Shown one piece after another: positions 18,932 to 27,698 of a DNA stretch of 64,000 nt. The stretch is taken from contig NZ_CAJGZN010000001.1 of assembly GCF_904846235.1 (NCBI RefSeq), positions 62,001 through 126,000 on the forward strand, read 5' to 3'. Both the position numbers and the translations under genes were made by a program. Origin of the DNA: Psychrobacter immobilis. Lineage in GTDB: Bacteria > Pseudomonadota > Gammaproteobacteria > Pseudomonadales > Moraxellaceae. Within the stretch, counting starts at the first letter, position 1. The number at the start of each line of letters is the position of its first letter. Below the pieces are notes generated by a model that worked only from the letters and a program-made list of their open reading frames with translations, was not told the origin of the DNA and searched no databases.

Positions 18932-19807
18932 ATGGAATTTTTAGGTTTTACCGTAGATGTCGCTACCTTAACGAGCAACGCCCTAGAGCTGGTCATTAAA
19001 ATCGCTTTAGCAATACTTATATTTATCGTTGGACGTTGGCTTGCCAAAAAGGCAGTCGCTTTTTCCGATCGCCTGATGACGCGTAGCCATCTGGATGAGA
19101 CAGTTGCTAGTTTTCTAAGTCGTCTATTGTATGGCGTGCTACTGGTCGTGGTAATTTTAGCTGCGCTTAGCAAAGTCGGTGTACAGACTACGTCTGTCGT
19201 CGCGATCTTAGGTGGTGCCGCTGTTGCCGTTGGTTTGTCATTAAAAGACCAACTATCAAATTTTGCCGCTGGTATTATGATTGTGACATTTCGCCCGTTT
19301 GTGCGCGGTGATTATGTACAGATTAGTAGCTACACAGGTACGGTGACTGAGATTACCTTGGTTAATACCCATCTGACGACCATTAATAATCACGATATCA
19401 TCATTCCTAATAGCGATATCACGACTTCACCTGTGGTCAATTATACAGCGCTACCCAATCGCCGCGTCGATATCACCGTCGGTATTGGCTACGATGCTGA
19501 TATCAAAACGGCTAAAGACGTGATGTTAAGTCTGGCAAAAAACAACCCATTGGCTTTCACTGATCCTGAGCCTATCGTGCGAGTGACCAATCTAGGCGAC
19601 AACTCAGTAGATCTTACCCTAAACGTTTGGACAACCAATGCCGACTGGTGGTCGATGCAATGCGAGTTACTAGAGCAATTCAAGCAAGCTCTAGATGATG
19701 AGAAGATTGAGATTCCATTCCCGCAGCGCAGTGTCCATGTTAAAGGTTTGGATCATATGATTAATCAGATGGGTCAAGCGCAAAAGTTGCCACTATCTAA
19801 AGATTAG
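18932..19807 (+). CDS. mscS: Small-conductance mechanosensitive channel, MscS family
   Basis: An inner-membrane channel that opens on membrane tension and releases solutes during hypo-osmotic shock. Three membrane spans are seen (about 17-37, 62-82 and 88-118). The third has the glycine/alanine-rich pore pattern ILGGAAVAVGLSLKDQLSNF typical of MscS TM3. A beta domain (FRPFVRGDYVQI) and a C-terminal alpha/beta vestibule follow. At 291 residues it matches E. coli MscS (286). It stands alone. No obvious terminator follows before convergent ybeY. Confidence 0.93.
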   Translation: MEFLGFTVDVATLTSNALELVIKIALAILIFIVGRWLAKKAVAFSDRLMTRSHLDETVASFLSRLLYGVLLVVVILAALSKVGVQTTSVVAILGGAAVAVGLSLKDQLSNFAAGIMIVTFRPFVRGDYVQISSYTGTVTEITLVNTHLTTINNHDIIIPNSDITTSPVVNYTALPNRRVDITVGIGYDADIKTAKDVMLSLAKNNPLAFTDPEPIVRVTNLGDNSVDLTLNVWTTNADWWSMQCELLEQFKQALDDEKIEIPFPQRSVHVKGLDHMINQMGQAQKLPLSKD

Positions 19808-19856
19808 TGAGTAGCTGTCTAAGAGTTAGAAAATTGTTTAATAAAGCAGTGCTAGT

Positions 19857-20456
19857 TTAGATATAAGGATTTGGTAGGTTTAGACCTGCCAAAACCTCAA
19901 TCTCAAAGTACTCCATCTCATCTTGCTCAGCTTGTCCGAGCTCGTGATCAAAACCCAGTAGGTGTAGCACGCCATGCACTAGCAAATGGCTGATGTGCTG
20001 CGCCACGGTTTTGTCCTGTTCATTCGCTTCACGTACCATCACTTCATGACAGATAATTAGCTCTCCAAGAGGTAATGTTGGCATTAGCTCAATGACGGCC
20101 GCAGGTAATTCGCTTGGATAAGACAAAATGTTGGTCGCATAGTCTTTACCACGTGCTTCTAGATTTAAAGCACGGCCTTCGACGTCATCAGTGATATATA
20201 TATCTAGTGTTTTAGACTTTTCTTGCCACAGCTCAGGATCGATATCTGCAAAATAGGGTAGGGTCAGACCATTATTAATACGACCGTCTATATAATCTAA
20301 AGTCGCCATCATGACTGATAGTAAATGCTCGCGATTATAAAAAGTATCTAATATTTCATCATCAATACTGTTGGTCGCACTGATATCAAGTGCTGCTAAG
20401 CTGGCATGGTTGCTAGCGATCTTGTCGTCAAAATTAGTATTGTCAGGTTGGCTCAT
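19857..20456 (-). CDS. ybeY: Endoribonuclease YbeY
   Basis: YbeY is a zinc-dependent single-strand endoribonuclease with roles in 16S rRNA maturation and ribosome quality control. The catalytic HGVLHLLGFDH motif near residue 165 is intact, followed by an EMEYFE segment. At 199 residues it is longer than E. coli YbeY (155), owing to an N-terminal extension of about 40 residues of unclear function. It lies downstream of phoL on the same strand, the usual pairing, but a terminator separates the two and a 313-bp gap could hold its own promoter. A GGAC sequence precedes the ATG. Confidence 0.93.
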   Translation of the reverse strand: MSQPDNTNFDDKIASNHASLAALDISATNSIDDEILDTFYNREHLLSVMMATLDYIDGRINNGLTLPYFADIDPELWQEKSKTLDIYITDDVEGRALNLEARGKDYATNILSYPSELPAAVIELMPTLPLGELIICHEVMVREANEQDKTVAQHISHLLVHGVLHLLGFDHELGQAEQDEMEYFEIEVLAGLNLPNPYI

Positions 20457-20769
20457 ATTGCTGTCCTTTTTATTATAAATGTGTTTCTAATGCTGCATCT
20501 TCTAGGTGATTTATTTGCCAGCTCTTTTAATATAAAAGTAGCTTAATTATTGTCTCTTATTGCTAAGTTTTTGACTCGTAAATAGAGGCCTATGTATAGA
20601 ATACATAGAGGCTACTATAGCTAAGTTACTGGTAGGCTACTAGTAGCGAAAGAGCTAAATTCAATAAACTGTTGGTAAGAAAAAACCGGACTACTTTGAG
20701 TAATCCGGTTTTCTTATACAAGCTAAATGCTCATAGCAAATGATTGTAATTCAATGATTAGCTTGATTA
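20457..20769. other. 313-bp spacer between phoL and ybeY
   Basis: It contains the phoL terminator and an imperfect inverted repeat around 20586-20611 (CTATGTA and TACATAG). No gene is seen. A promoter for ybeY should lie here, but no clear boxes were identified. Confidence 0.6.
20678..20715 (-). terminator. Rho-independent terminator of phoL
   Basis: Read on the minus strand, the arms AAAACCGGA and TCCGGTTTT (extended by TTACT/AGTA pairing) enclose a short loop and end in a run of T. Confidence 0.88.
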
Positions 20770-21873
20770 TTACAGATTGGCTGCTGCATTAGCGACGGCT
20801 TGTCTACGCTCTTGTTCTTTAATACGTTCAAACTTACGTTTTTCTTCTAAAGCCATTTGTTCTTCATCAAATACGTCATAGGCTTCAACAATTTGTTGTA
20901 CCAATTGATGTCGTACCACGTCTTTTGAATCAAACTTTGTGATATGAATCTCTTCGATATCCTTTAGAATATCCATCGCTTGTGCCAAGCCTGATTTGTG
21001 ACCACGTGGCAAATCGACCTGAGTAATATCCCCAGTGATGACGGCTCGTGAGCCAAAGCCCAAGCGGGTCAAAAACATTTTCATCTGTTCAGGCGTGGTG
21101 TTTTGCGCTTCATCTAGAATGACAAACGAGTTATTTAAAGTACGACCACGCATATAGGCAAGCGGCGCCACTTCAATAATCTGACGCTCAATCATTTTAC
21201 CGACTTTCTCAAAGCCTATCATCTCATAGAGTGCGTCATATAGCGGGCGTAAGTACGGATCGATTTTTTGGGTCAAATCACCTGGCAAGAAGCCCAGTTT
21301 TTCGCCAGCTTCTACCGCTGGACGCACTAGCAAAATACGCTCAATCTCATTACGCTCAAGCATATCGACGGCACACGCCACCGCTAGATACGTTTTACCC
21401 GTACCAGCAGGCCCAATACCAAACGACACATCAGAGCTCAGAACGTTTTTTACATAACGCTGTTGATTGCCACCGCGCGGAACGATGCGACCTTTACGTG
21501 TACGTAAACTGATGGGCGTAAATTCGCTAGCCTCATCCAAATCTTCATCATATTCCATGTCATCGTGATCTTGTTCGTCTTCTTCCATGTCTTCATCACG
21601 AGAGAGGCTAGATTGGATGATGAGATGCAGCTCTTCTGCACTGATGTCTTTGGTGTTCTGTGCTTCATCTACCATTTTGTAGATAATACGTTCACCACGT
21701 TCGACATTGGTCACATCGCCACTCAGGCAAAAATCGCCTTGGCGTTGCATGATTTTAATATCGAGGCGTTCTTGAATATATTTCATGTGATTGTTGTATT
21801 CACCAAGCACGGTTTTTAGCTGTGCTGGGGTCAATGATTCAAACTTTATACGGCGGCTCATGGAATCAGTCAA
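20770..21873 (-). CDS. phoL: PhoH-like ATPase (PhoL/YbeZ)
   Basis: A cytoplasmic P-loop ATPase of the PhoH family, commonly encoded beside ybeY and thought to work with it in RNA metabolism. Residues 1-100 hold a KH-like domain and an acidic linker (EEDEQDHDDMEYDEDLDE). The ATPase domain has GPAGTGKT near 158, VRPAVEAGEKLGFLPGD and an FVILDEAQNTTPEQMKMFL Walker B. It is 367 residues; E. coli YbeZ is 346. The C-terminus is a charged, likely helical tail. The start at 21873 has AAGGATAATC upstream on the minus strand. Confidence 0.93.
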   Translation of the reverse strand: MTDSMSRRIKFESLTPAQLKTVLGEYNNHMKYIQERLDIKIMQRQGDFCLSGDVTNVERGERIIYKMVDEAQNTKDISAEELHLIIQSSLSRDEDMEEDEQDHDDMEYDEDLDEASEFTPISLRTRKGRIVPRGGNQQRYVKNVLSSDVSFGIGPAGTGKTYLAVACAVDMLERNEIERILLVRPAVEAGEKLGFLPGDLTQKIDPYLRPLYDALYEMIGFEKVGKMIERQIIEVAPLAYMRGRTLNNSFVILDEAQNTTPEQMKMFLTRLGFGSRAVITGDITQVDLPRGHKSGLAQAMDILKDIEEIHITKFDSKDVVRHQLVQQIVEAYDVFDEEQMALEEKRKFERIKEQERRQAVANAAANL

Positions 21874-22472
21874 GCGATTATCCTTTTATTGTGTACCCGA
21901 CGCTATGATTTGGTTTTAATTGCGTGGCGGGTTGCAGAGATAAAATAGTTAGTGGCGTTACAGTATTTAGGTGGTAAAAAATTGTAGATGATAAAAATGA
22001 CGGCGATATTATTGTTGTTTTTGTGGAAGGTCGTGAATGAAAGTAATGAAAAGTCTTGCCTTCATTATGGTAGAGAATTTTTAAATTTCAAGCCATACAT
22101 CAGATAGATAACGCTGTTTTTGTATGCTGATTGCAACTGCTACAGCGATTTTCTATAGATCGATTCGATGTTGCTATCAGTTCTATATAATTCATCGCTA
22201 CCCACCATGTGATAGTGCTTTAATAAAATTAATATATTTGGGTTTTATAAATATAAACCTCGTTTACGATGAGAGTGGAGAAACGATTTGTCTACTGTTA
22301 AGACCACGGCATAATAGACAATTTGTGGTAATCTATGGGCGATACCATAGGTTGCTGCAACCCATCTAACAACAGTAGTGAAATGATAAAAATTATAAAA
22401 TAAAGTCAGTGACGAGCGGCTATCTATCACTAATAAATTGCTTGTCCAAAAGATTATAATAGGAAAATAACG
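21874..22472. other. 599-bp spacer between divergent phoL and ubiH
   Basis: No convincing gene and no tRNA was found; a frame at 22124-22369 has no ribosome-binding site and no recognisable product. The spacer is A+T-rich and should hold the two divergent promoters. Overlapping small inverted repeats at 22333-22365 are the only structure noted. Confidence 0.6.
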
Positions 22473-23801
22473 ATGCAAGATACTGATTCACATTTATCCA
22501 ATGCTGACAGCATACCTAAAAAGTTCGACAGCATCTCTAAAAACAAAGAAGCGATAACTGACCAGCAAGTGCTTATCGCAGGTGGTGGTCATGTTGGTTT
22601 GTCCTTTGCATTGCTATTGGCTCATCACGGTATTGCGAGCACCTTATTAGAAAAAAACAGCTATCCAACCATCAGTCCAACGGATGACAGTACTCGCAGC
22701 CATTATTTAGATAGTCGCAATACAGCGTTATCACGGCGCACGGTACAGATATATCAAGAGATTGGACTGTGGGATGAATTACAAAGCCATGCCTGCCGTA
22801 TCGATACCGTACAGATTAGTGAGCAAGGCAGTTTTGGGCGCGCGCAGCTGAATAAAGCAGAAGAGCGCGTTGAGTCATTTGGGCAAGTCATCGAAAACGC
22901 TTGGCTGGGTCGTAAGCTTTTATTAGCCGCGCAGCAAGCGCCATTAATTACCTTGATAGATAATGCCAATGTGACGACTGTCCAGCAGCAGGCCGATAGT
23001 GTGACGATTAGCTTTAATTACAATGACGAAGCCGAAAACGAGCAGCAGCTGCAAGCTAGCGTATTAGTCGCTTGTGATGGACGCGACTCTACAGTACGCC
23101 AATTGCTAGATATCGGTACAACTACGTATAATTATCAGCAAACAGCCATCGTCGGCGTAGTAGAGACAGATACGCCACACGAGCATGCAGCGATTGAGCG
23201 TTTCAGTCCAGCTGGCCCACTTGCCGTGCTCCCACTGACCGATCCAGAGGGTGATGGCAATGATGAGTATCAACACGGCTACAGGCGCTCTGTGGTGTGG
23301 GTATGCCCAACAGGTGAAGAAACCAGATACTTAGAAGACGACGCCCATTTCTTGCAGACCCTACAGCAAGCCTTTGGCCAACGCGCTGGCAAGTTTATCG
23401 CTGCTGGTCGCCGCGGCGCCTATCCATTGACCCGCGTACTAGCGAATAAGCAAGTAGAAGGACGCTGCGTCATTATGGGCAATGCTGCTCACACCTTACA
23501 TCCTGTCGCTGGCCAAGGCTTTAATCTCTGTATGCGAGATGCACATGTGCTGGCGCAAATGCTGAACACACAAATACTCAAAGGCGCAGATATCGGTGAT
23601 GCACAGTTATTAAAGCGTTATGAGAAAGCACGTCAAACCGACCAGAAGCGAGTGATTCGTTTTTGTGATGCGGTAGTACATGGCTTCACGCATCCTAACC
23701 CAGCGATTAAGCTGGTACGAAATATGGCTTTGTTGGCCTTTGATAAATTGCCAAATATTAAACCACTAGTCGCCACTTATGCGATGGGTCTAAAATCATA
23801 G
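22473..23801 (+). CDS. ubiH: 2-octaprenyl-6-methoxyphenol hydroxylase (UbiH)
   Basis: A flavin-dependent monooxygenase that hydroxylates the ring in ubiquinone biosynthesis. The FAD-binding GGGHVGLSFALLLAHHG segment is near residue 37, the DG motif VACDGRDSTVRQ near 200 and the second FAD motif MGNAAHTLHPVAGQGFN near 335. The VQISEQGSFGRA...SFGQVIEN stretch resembles UbiH more than the UbiF/UbiI branch. At 442 residues it is longer than E. coli UbiH (392), partly from a polar N-terminal extension of about 30 residues. AGGA precedes the ATG. A related gene follows. Confidence 0.85.
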   Translation: MQDTDSHLSNADSIPKKFDSISKNKEAITDQQVLIAGGGHVGLSFALLLAHHGIASTLLEKNSYPTISPTDDSTRSHYLDSRNTALSRRTVQIYQEIGLWDELQSHACRIDTVQISEQGSFGRAQLNKAEERVESFGQVIENAWLGRKLLLAAQQAPLITLIDNANVTTVQQQADSVTISFNYNDEAENEQQLQASVLVACDGRDSTVRQLLDIGTTTYNYQQTAIVGVVETDTPHEHAAIERFSPAGPLAVLPLTDPEGDGNDEYQHGYRRSVVWVCPTGEETRYLEDDAHFLQTLQQAFGQRAGKFIAAGRRGAYPLTRVLANKQVEGRCVIMGNAAHTLHPVAGQGFNLCMRDAHVLAQMLNTQILKGADIGDAQLLKRYEKARQTDQKRVIRFCDAVVHGFTHPNPAIKLVRNMALLAFDKLPNIKPLVATYAMGLKS

Positions 23802-23968
23802 TGCTATAGTTAAATCCTCTTTAAAAGAGTGACAGCGTTAACCTCGCTTGAAGTATTGCCTATACATCTGCACTCGGTTGCCTTGTCCCTCTTTTAAACT
23901 GAATCAACTAACTGTAATTAAGATTGATAATAAGCATTCTAATATTGAGCAATATTGAGAGACACCTT

Positions 23969-25252
23969 ATGAAAAACAACCATACGCTGATTATCGGTAG
24001 CGGTATCGTTGGGGCAACGCTTGCTCTAAAGCTGGCGCAAGAAAAAATGCCAGTGACGTTGATTGATGCCCGTCCTGAGCGTGATAAATCAGCTTGGCAA
24101 CATGTACTTAGCAAACGTGATGCACGTGTCTATGCACTTAGTATGGCTAGTATTAAGCTGCTCAATGACATTGGCGCGTGGCAAAAGATTGCCGCCTCTA
24201 AACGCAAAGCAGACTACTCGCAAATGCAGGTATGGCAGCTAAATGGGATGGGTGAGTTATTATTTGGCGAAAGTGAAGATATTGGCGCCGAGGATAATAG
24301 TAGTAAAAATCATAAGCCTACATTATTAGGTAGTATGGTCGAGCCTGCTGTTATCGAGCACGCATTATGGCAACGCTTGCATGAAATTGATGTCAGTGAC
24401 TATCTGACCCTTATCGCTGGTCATAAAGTTGTCAATATGGATTGGCTAGGGGTGCAGCAAGGCTACCGTGTAACTCTGGACAATGGCGAAGCGATTGATG
24501 CGTGTCTATTAGTTGGTGCTGATGGGCGCGGTTCATTTGTCCGTCAGCAAGCAGGGATTGGCGTAGATACACTTGACTATAAACAAACTGCCATCTGCTG
24601 TGCGATTCAGACTGAAAAACCACATCAAGCGACAGCACGTCAAGCTATGCTACCAACAGGTACGTTGGCACTATTGCCACTAGCTGATATAACCGATGTT
24701 GATAAGGCAAGCCCGCAGCATTGGCAGTCGATAGTATGGACATTGCCGCGCAATCAAGCGTTGGCATTGATAGAGGAAGAAGATCGTTTTATCGCTGATA
24801 AGTTAGCAGCTGCTAGCAATTACGAGTTGGGTGCGATTAATCAGATTGAGTCTATCGCTAGTTTTCCATTAGTGGCACAGCAAGCGAAAAGCTACGTCGC
24901 TGATAACTTGGTACTTATTGGCGATGCAGCTCATGGCGTACATCCGCTGGCGGGTCAAGGGTTGAACCTCGGTATGCTGGACGTGCAAGTATTATGTGAG
25001 CAATTAGCGCATGACTTTATACGTAGTGACGGTACGCTTTGGGGAAGTAATCAAACGCTACGTCATTATGAGCGTTCGCGCCGTCCGCATAACAGCCTGA
25101 TGATGCACAGCTTTTCTGCGCTTAACTGGTTATTTGCAGGGTCGCTTGCCCAAATTCGTCCTGTGCAGCAAATTCGTAATGAAGGCATGTACCGAGTCAG
25201 TAAAATAAAACCATTGATGCGCTTGTTTGCTAAGCAGGCGAGTGGGGTATAG
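23969..25252 (+). CDS. Ubiquinone-biosynthesis flavin hydroxylase, UbiF/UbiI branch
   Basis: A second FAD-dependent hydroxylase of the UbiH/UbiF/COQ6 family, expected to act on another ring position. The FAD motif GSGIVGATLALKLAQ is at the N-terminus, with LVGADGRGSFVRQQAG and IGDAAHGVHPLAGQGLNLGM further on. The VWQLNGMGELLF and MVEPAVIEHALW stretches resemble UbiI/UbiF. The frame is open upstream to a TTG at 23924, but the ATG at 23969 is preceded by GAGA and places the FAD motif where the family has it (427 residues). Which position it hydroxylates cannot be told from the sequence. It is probably co-transcribed with ubiH. Confidence 0.85.
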   Translation: MKNNHTLIIGSGIVGATLALKLAQEKMPVTLIDARPERDKSAWQHVLSKRDARVYALSMASIKLLNDIGAWQKIAASKRKADYSQMQVWQLNGMGELLFGESEDIGAEDNSSKNHKPTLLGSMVEPAVIEHALWQRLHEIDVSDYLTLIAGHKVVNMDWLGVQQGYRVTLDNGEAIDACLLVGADGRGSFVRQQAGIGVDTLDYKQTAICCAIQTEKPHQATARQAMLPTGTLALLPLADITDVDKASPQHWQSIVWTLPRNQALALIEEEDRFIADKLAAASNYELGAINQIESIASFPLVAQQAKSYVADNLVLIGDAAHGVHPLAGQGLNLGMLDVQVLCEQLAHDFIRSDGTLWGSNQTLRHYERSRRPHNSLMMHSFSALNWLFAGSLAQIRPVQQIRNEGMYRVSKIKPLMRLFAKQASGV

Positions 25253-25288
25253 GAATAACAATTTAAATTAAATAATAAGAATATTTTC

Positions 25289-26521
25289 ATGAAGCACATT
25301 TTAATCGACTATGAGAACATTCAGCCCAAAAGCTTCGATAATGTAGAGGTGGATGAATGTCATGTATGGCTTTTTTTGGGTATTAATCAGCAGAAGAGTC
25401 TACCTCTTGAATTGGTTGAAAACTTGCTCAGGTTTGATAATGAAAATGTGCACATTATTAAGATGCAACATGCAGGGAAGAATGCGCTAGATTTTTACTT
25501 GTCTTTTTATCTTGGCAAAATCTCTGAAATTGATCCTAGTGCTGATGTTTGTATTTTAGCAAGAGATAGTGGTTATGATATCTTGGTTGAGCATCTCAAT
25601 AGTGCCTATGATGGTATGAGTATCATGCGGTTAGAAAATGCTAATCAGCTAACTGTGGCTTACGAGTCAAACATAGAAAATGCATCAGATATAAAAAAAA
25701 GCCAACTTGTCATCGAAGACAGTCATCATATTTTGTGTGATGACGTTACTAGCGTTGCCATGGACAATAAAAAATCTTTAGCGCAAAGCCTTGAAGAGAG
25801 CGTTCCCAAATCGGTTATACATGAGTGTTATGTATTGGTTTTTGATAGCATTGTCAATCGTAAGGTTTTTTTACCGAGCTATAAATCCAACCTATTGTAC
25901 TCGATAAAGAAGTACGTTCCAGTGAAAGTACTAGAGAGATTCAATAGTACTGAGCAAGATTATATTTTTGAACAGGTTTTTGGAAAATTTATCAAAGCAG
26001 GACTTATTAGACTTGATGAAAATGGAGAAAAACTAAGTTATAAAGTAGACAGTCAAGGAATATTAGATTTAGTCACTGATCAAGTTTTACGAAGTAAGGC
26101 AAAAGAAATTGATGGATTGAATAATGTGATAAAGCAAAAACTTGCAAGTTATCGCCAAGCAAATAGTCAGGATCAAATTGATTTAGTTGTAACGTACCTC
26201 AAAAAGAAGGACATAATAAAACAAGATAATAAAGCTATCTATTACTCACCTTTCGATAATATCAAAGGAAATTCGAGTAAAGTTTCACAAGATGATAATA
26301 AGAATAGCAAAGACTCTGCTACAACATATCAACGTGCAATAGCACAGCTAAAAAGTAGACCAGCAGGTACTCGACCATCCAAAAAGTCAAGTTTAATAAA
26401 CTATCTTAAAAGCTATCTACGTAATGAGGACACTAAAGCAATTGATAAGCTAGTTAAACAGATGGTTAGTAATAAAATAATCGTAATATCAAATACGAAT
26501 AAGCTGATCTACAAAATATAG
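25289..26521 (+). CDS. PIN/NYN-like putative nuclease with helix-rich C-terminal domains
   Basis: The first 130 residues look like a PIN-like (NYN-type) nuclease fold: ILIDYENI near residue 4, GKNALDFYLSFYLG near 63 and ILARDSGYDILVEHL near 89, giving the acidic set D7, D68, D93 and D97 expected to bind metal. Such proteins are predicted RNA endonucleases. Residues about 160-260 and 340-410 look like winged-helix-type segments that could bind nucleic acid. The gene is visibly more A+T-rich than its neighbours and uses many AAA, ATA and AAT codons, which suggests recent transfer. It ends one base from the convergent lysO-like stop. Its target is unknown. Confidence 0.75.
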   Translation: MKHILIDYENIQPKSFDNVEVDECHVWLFLGINQQKSLPLELVENLLRFDNENVHIIKMQHAGKNALDFYLSFYLGKISEIDPSADVCILARDSGYDILVEHLNSAYDGMSIMRLENANQLTVAYESNIENASDIKKSQLVIEDSHHILCDDVTSVAMDNKKSLAQSLEESVPKSVIHECYVLVFDSIVNRKVFLPSYKSNLLYSIKKYVPVKVLERFNSTEQDYIFEQVFGKFIKAGLIRLDENGEKLSYKVDSQGILDLVTDQVLRSKAKEIDGLNNVIKQKLASYRQANSQDQIDLVVTYLKKKDIIKQDNKAIYYSPFDNIKGNSSKVSQDDNKNSKDSATTYQRAIAQLKSRPAGTRPSKKSSLINYLKSYLRNEDTKAIDKLVKQMVSNKIIVISNTNKLIYKI

Positions 26522-26522
26522 C

Positions 26523-27434
26523 TTAGCCAAGCGCCGAAAAGAACACCATCAGTACTGGCGAGACAATATTAATTAGGAAACCAAAGCTAATCGCTAGTGG
26601 CACGACTTTTAGACCACCTGACTGCTGAATGATAGGCAAGGTAAAGTCTAAACTGGTCGCGCCGCCAAGCCCAACCGCAGCGGAGGGGTATTTGCGCATA
26701 AATACCGGAATAAAGATTAACGCAAAGAACTCGCGTACCAAGTCATTAAACAACGCGACACTACCCCAAACCGCGCCATAAGCATCGGTCATGACAATCG
26801 CTGATAGCGAGTACCAACCAAACCCTGACGATAGTGCTAAGCCTTTCGTCCATGACACATCAGTAAATAGTAGTGCAAAGATAAGCCCACCCGCCAATAC
26901 CGCTAGCGTAAAGATGACACTCATTTCTACGCCGCGTTTATTCAGTAGTACTTCTTTTAAGGTGATGCCCGATCCTTTTAAGCCTATACCGACCAGTAAA
27001 ATCAAAATCATCAGCATGACAGTCATAGAGTTTTCAGGCGGCATATAATCAGCAGGCAAGAAATAGCCAATCACCATCCCGATCACCACACAAACCACTT
27101 GCGCCAAGCTACCTCGAATGCTCACCCGATGCTCTTTAGATTTTACGCTTGGTTTTTTGGCATGCCACGGGCGCAGATGATCGAACAACATCAGCCCAAA
27201 TAAACCTGAACCAATCGTCAGTATCGATAATACAGTGACATATAAGGCAATTTCACCCAACTGATTACCTAGACCTTCTACCTGAGACAGCTCAATACCG
27301 ATCAACGCTAGGATAATAAATACCAAGTATGATAGACCTTTGTCGGCCAATTTTGTCATAGTAGGGTTAGACGGAATGGCAAAGCCAATAAACATTGGCA
27401 TTAATACCAGAACAAGGGTGACTAGGCTTTCCAT
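26523..27434 (-). CDS. LysO-type lysine exporter family protein
   Basis: An inner-membrane protein with about eight hydrophobic segments, resembling the LysO (YbjE) family that exports lysine and toxic analogues in E. coli. The 303-residue length matches (E. coli 299). The SGFGWYSLSAIVMTDAYG and FIPVFMRKYPSAAVGLGGAT stretches resemble the conserved core of this family. It runs convergently into the PIN-like gene with no terminator between them. No lysine riboswitch is visible upstream. Substrate assignment is by family only. Confidence 0.82.
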   Translation of the reverse strand: MESLVTLVLVLMPMFIGFAIPSNPTMTKLADKGLSYLVFIILALIGIELSQVEGLGNQLGEIALYVTVLSILTIGSGLFGLMLFDHLRPWHAKKPSVKSKEHRVSIRGSLAQVVCVVIGMVIGYFLPADYMPPENSMTVMLMILILLVGIGLKGSGITLKEVLLNKRGVEMSVIFTLAVLAGGLIFALLFTDVSWTKGLALSSGFGWYSLSAIVMTDAYGAVWGSVALFNDLVREFFALIFIPVFMRKYPSAAVGLGGATSLDFTLPIIQQSGGLKVVPLAISFGFLINIVSPVLMVFFSALG

Positions 27435-27698
27435 GATAAAGGGCTCGCAGCATTTTTAATAAGGCGTTTTTAAGAAGCTGAAGATTGTACCATATAAGGT
27501 TAATAGTATTGATATGAGCCACTGAGATTCATTGTAAATCATCGCTCATTGTTGGCTAAACTGGAAAAACTGGACGATTATAATGATGTTAATAAATATC
27601 TTTTTCAAAATGTTTGAACGTTTTTGAGCGCTTTGTAATTCTTTACCTTATAAACTTTTGTTGCTACATTAAAGTACTGAAAATATTTGGCTAAACTC

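Noticed and set aside
22124-22369. 81-codon frame in the phoL-ubiH spacer
   Set aside because: No ribosome-binding site, no domain, and it runs across small inverted repeats in an A+T-rich spacer.
22455-22460. TATAAT just before ubiH as a promoter -10 box
   Set aside because: The only TTG-type -35 candidate is 11 bases away instead of about 17, and the leader would be only a few bases long.
27435-27698. Lysine riboswitch upstream of the lysO-like gene
   Set aside because: No lysine-riboswitch-like fold or terminator/anti-terminator pair was visible; the spacer is mostly A+T-rich.
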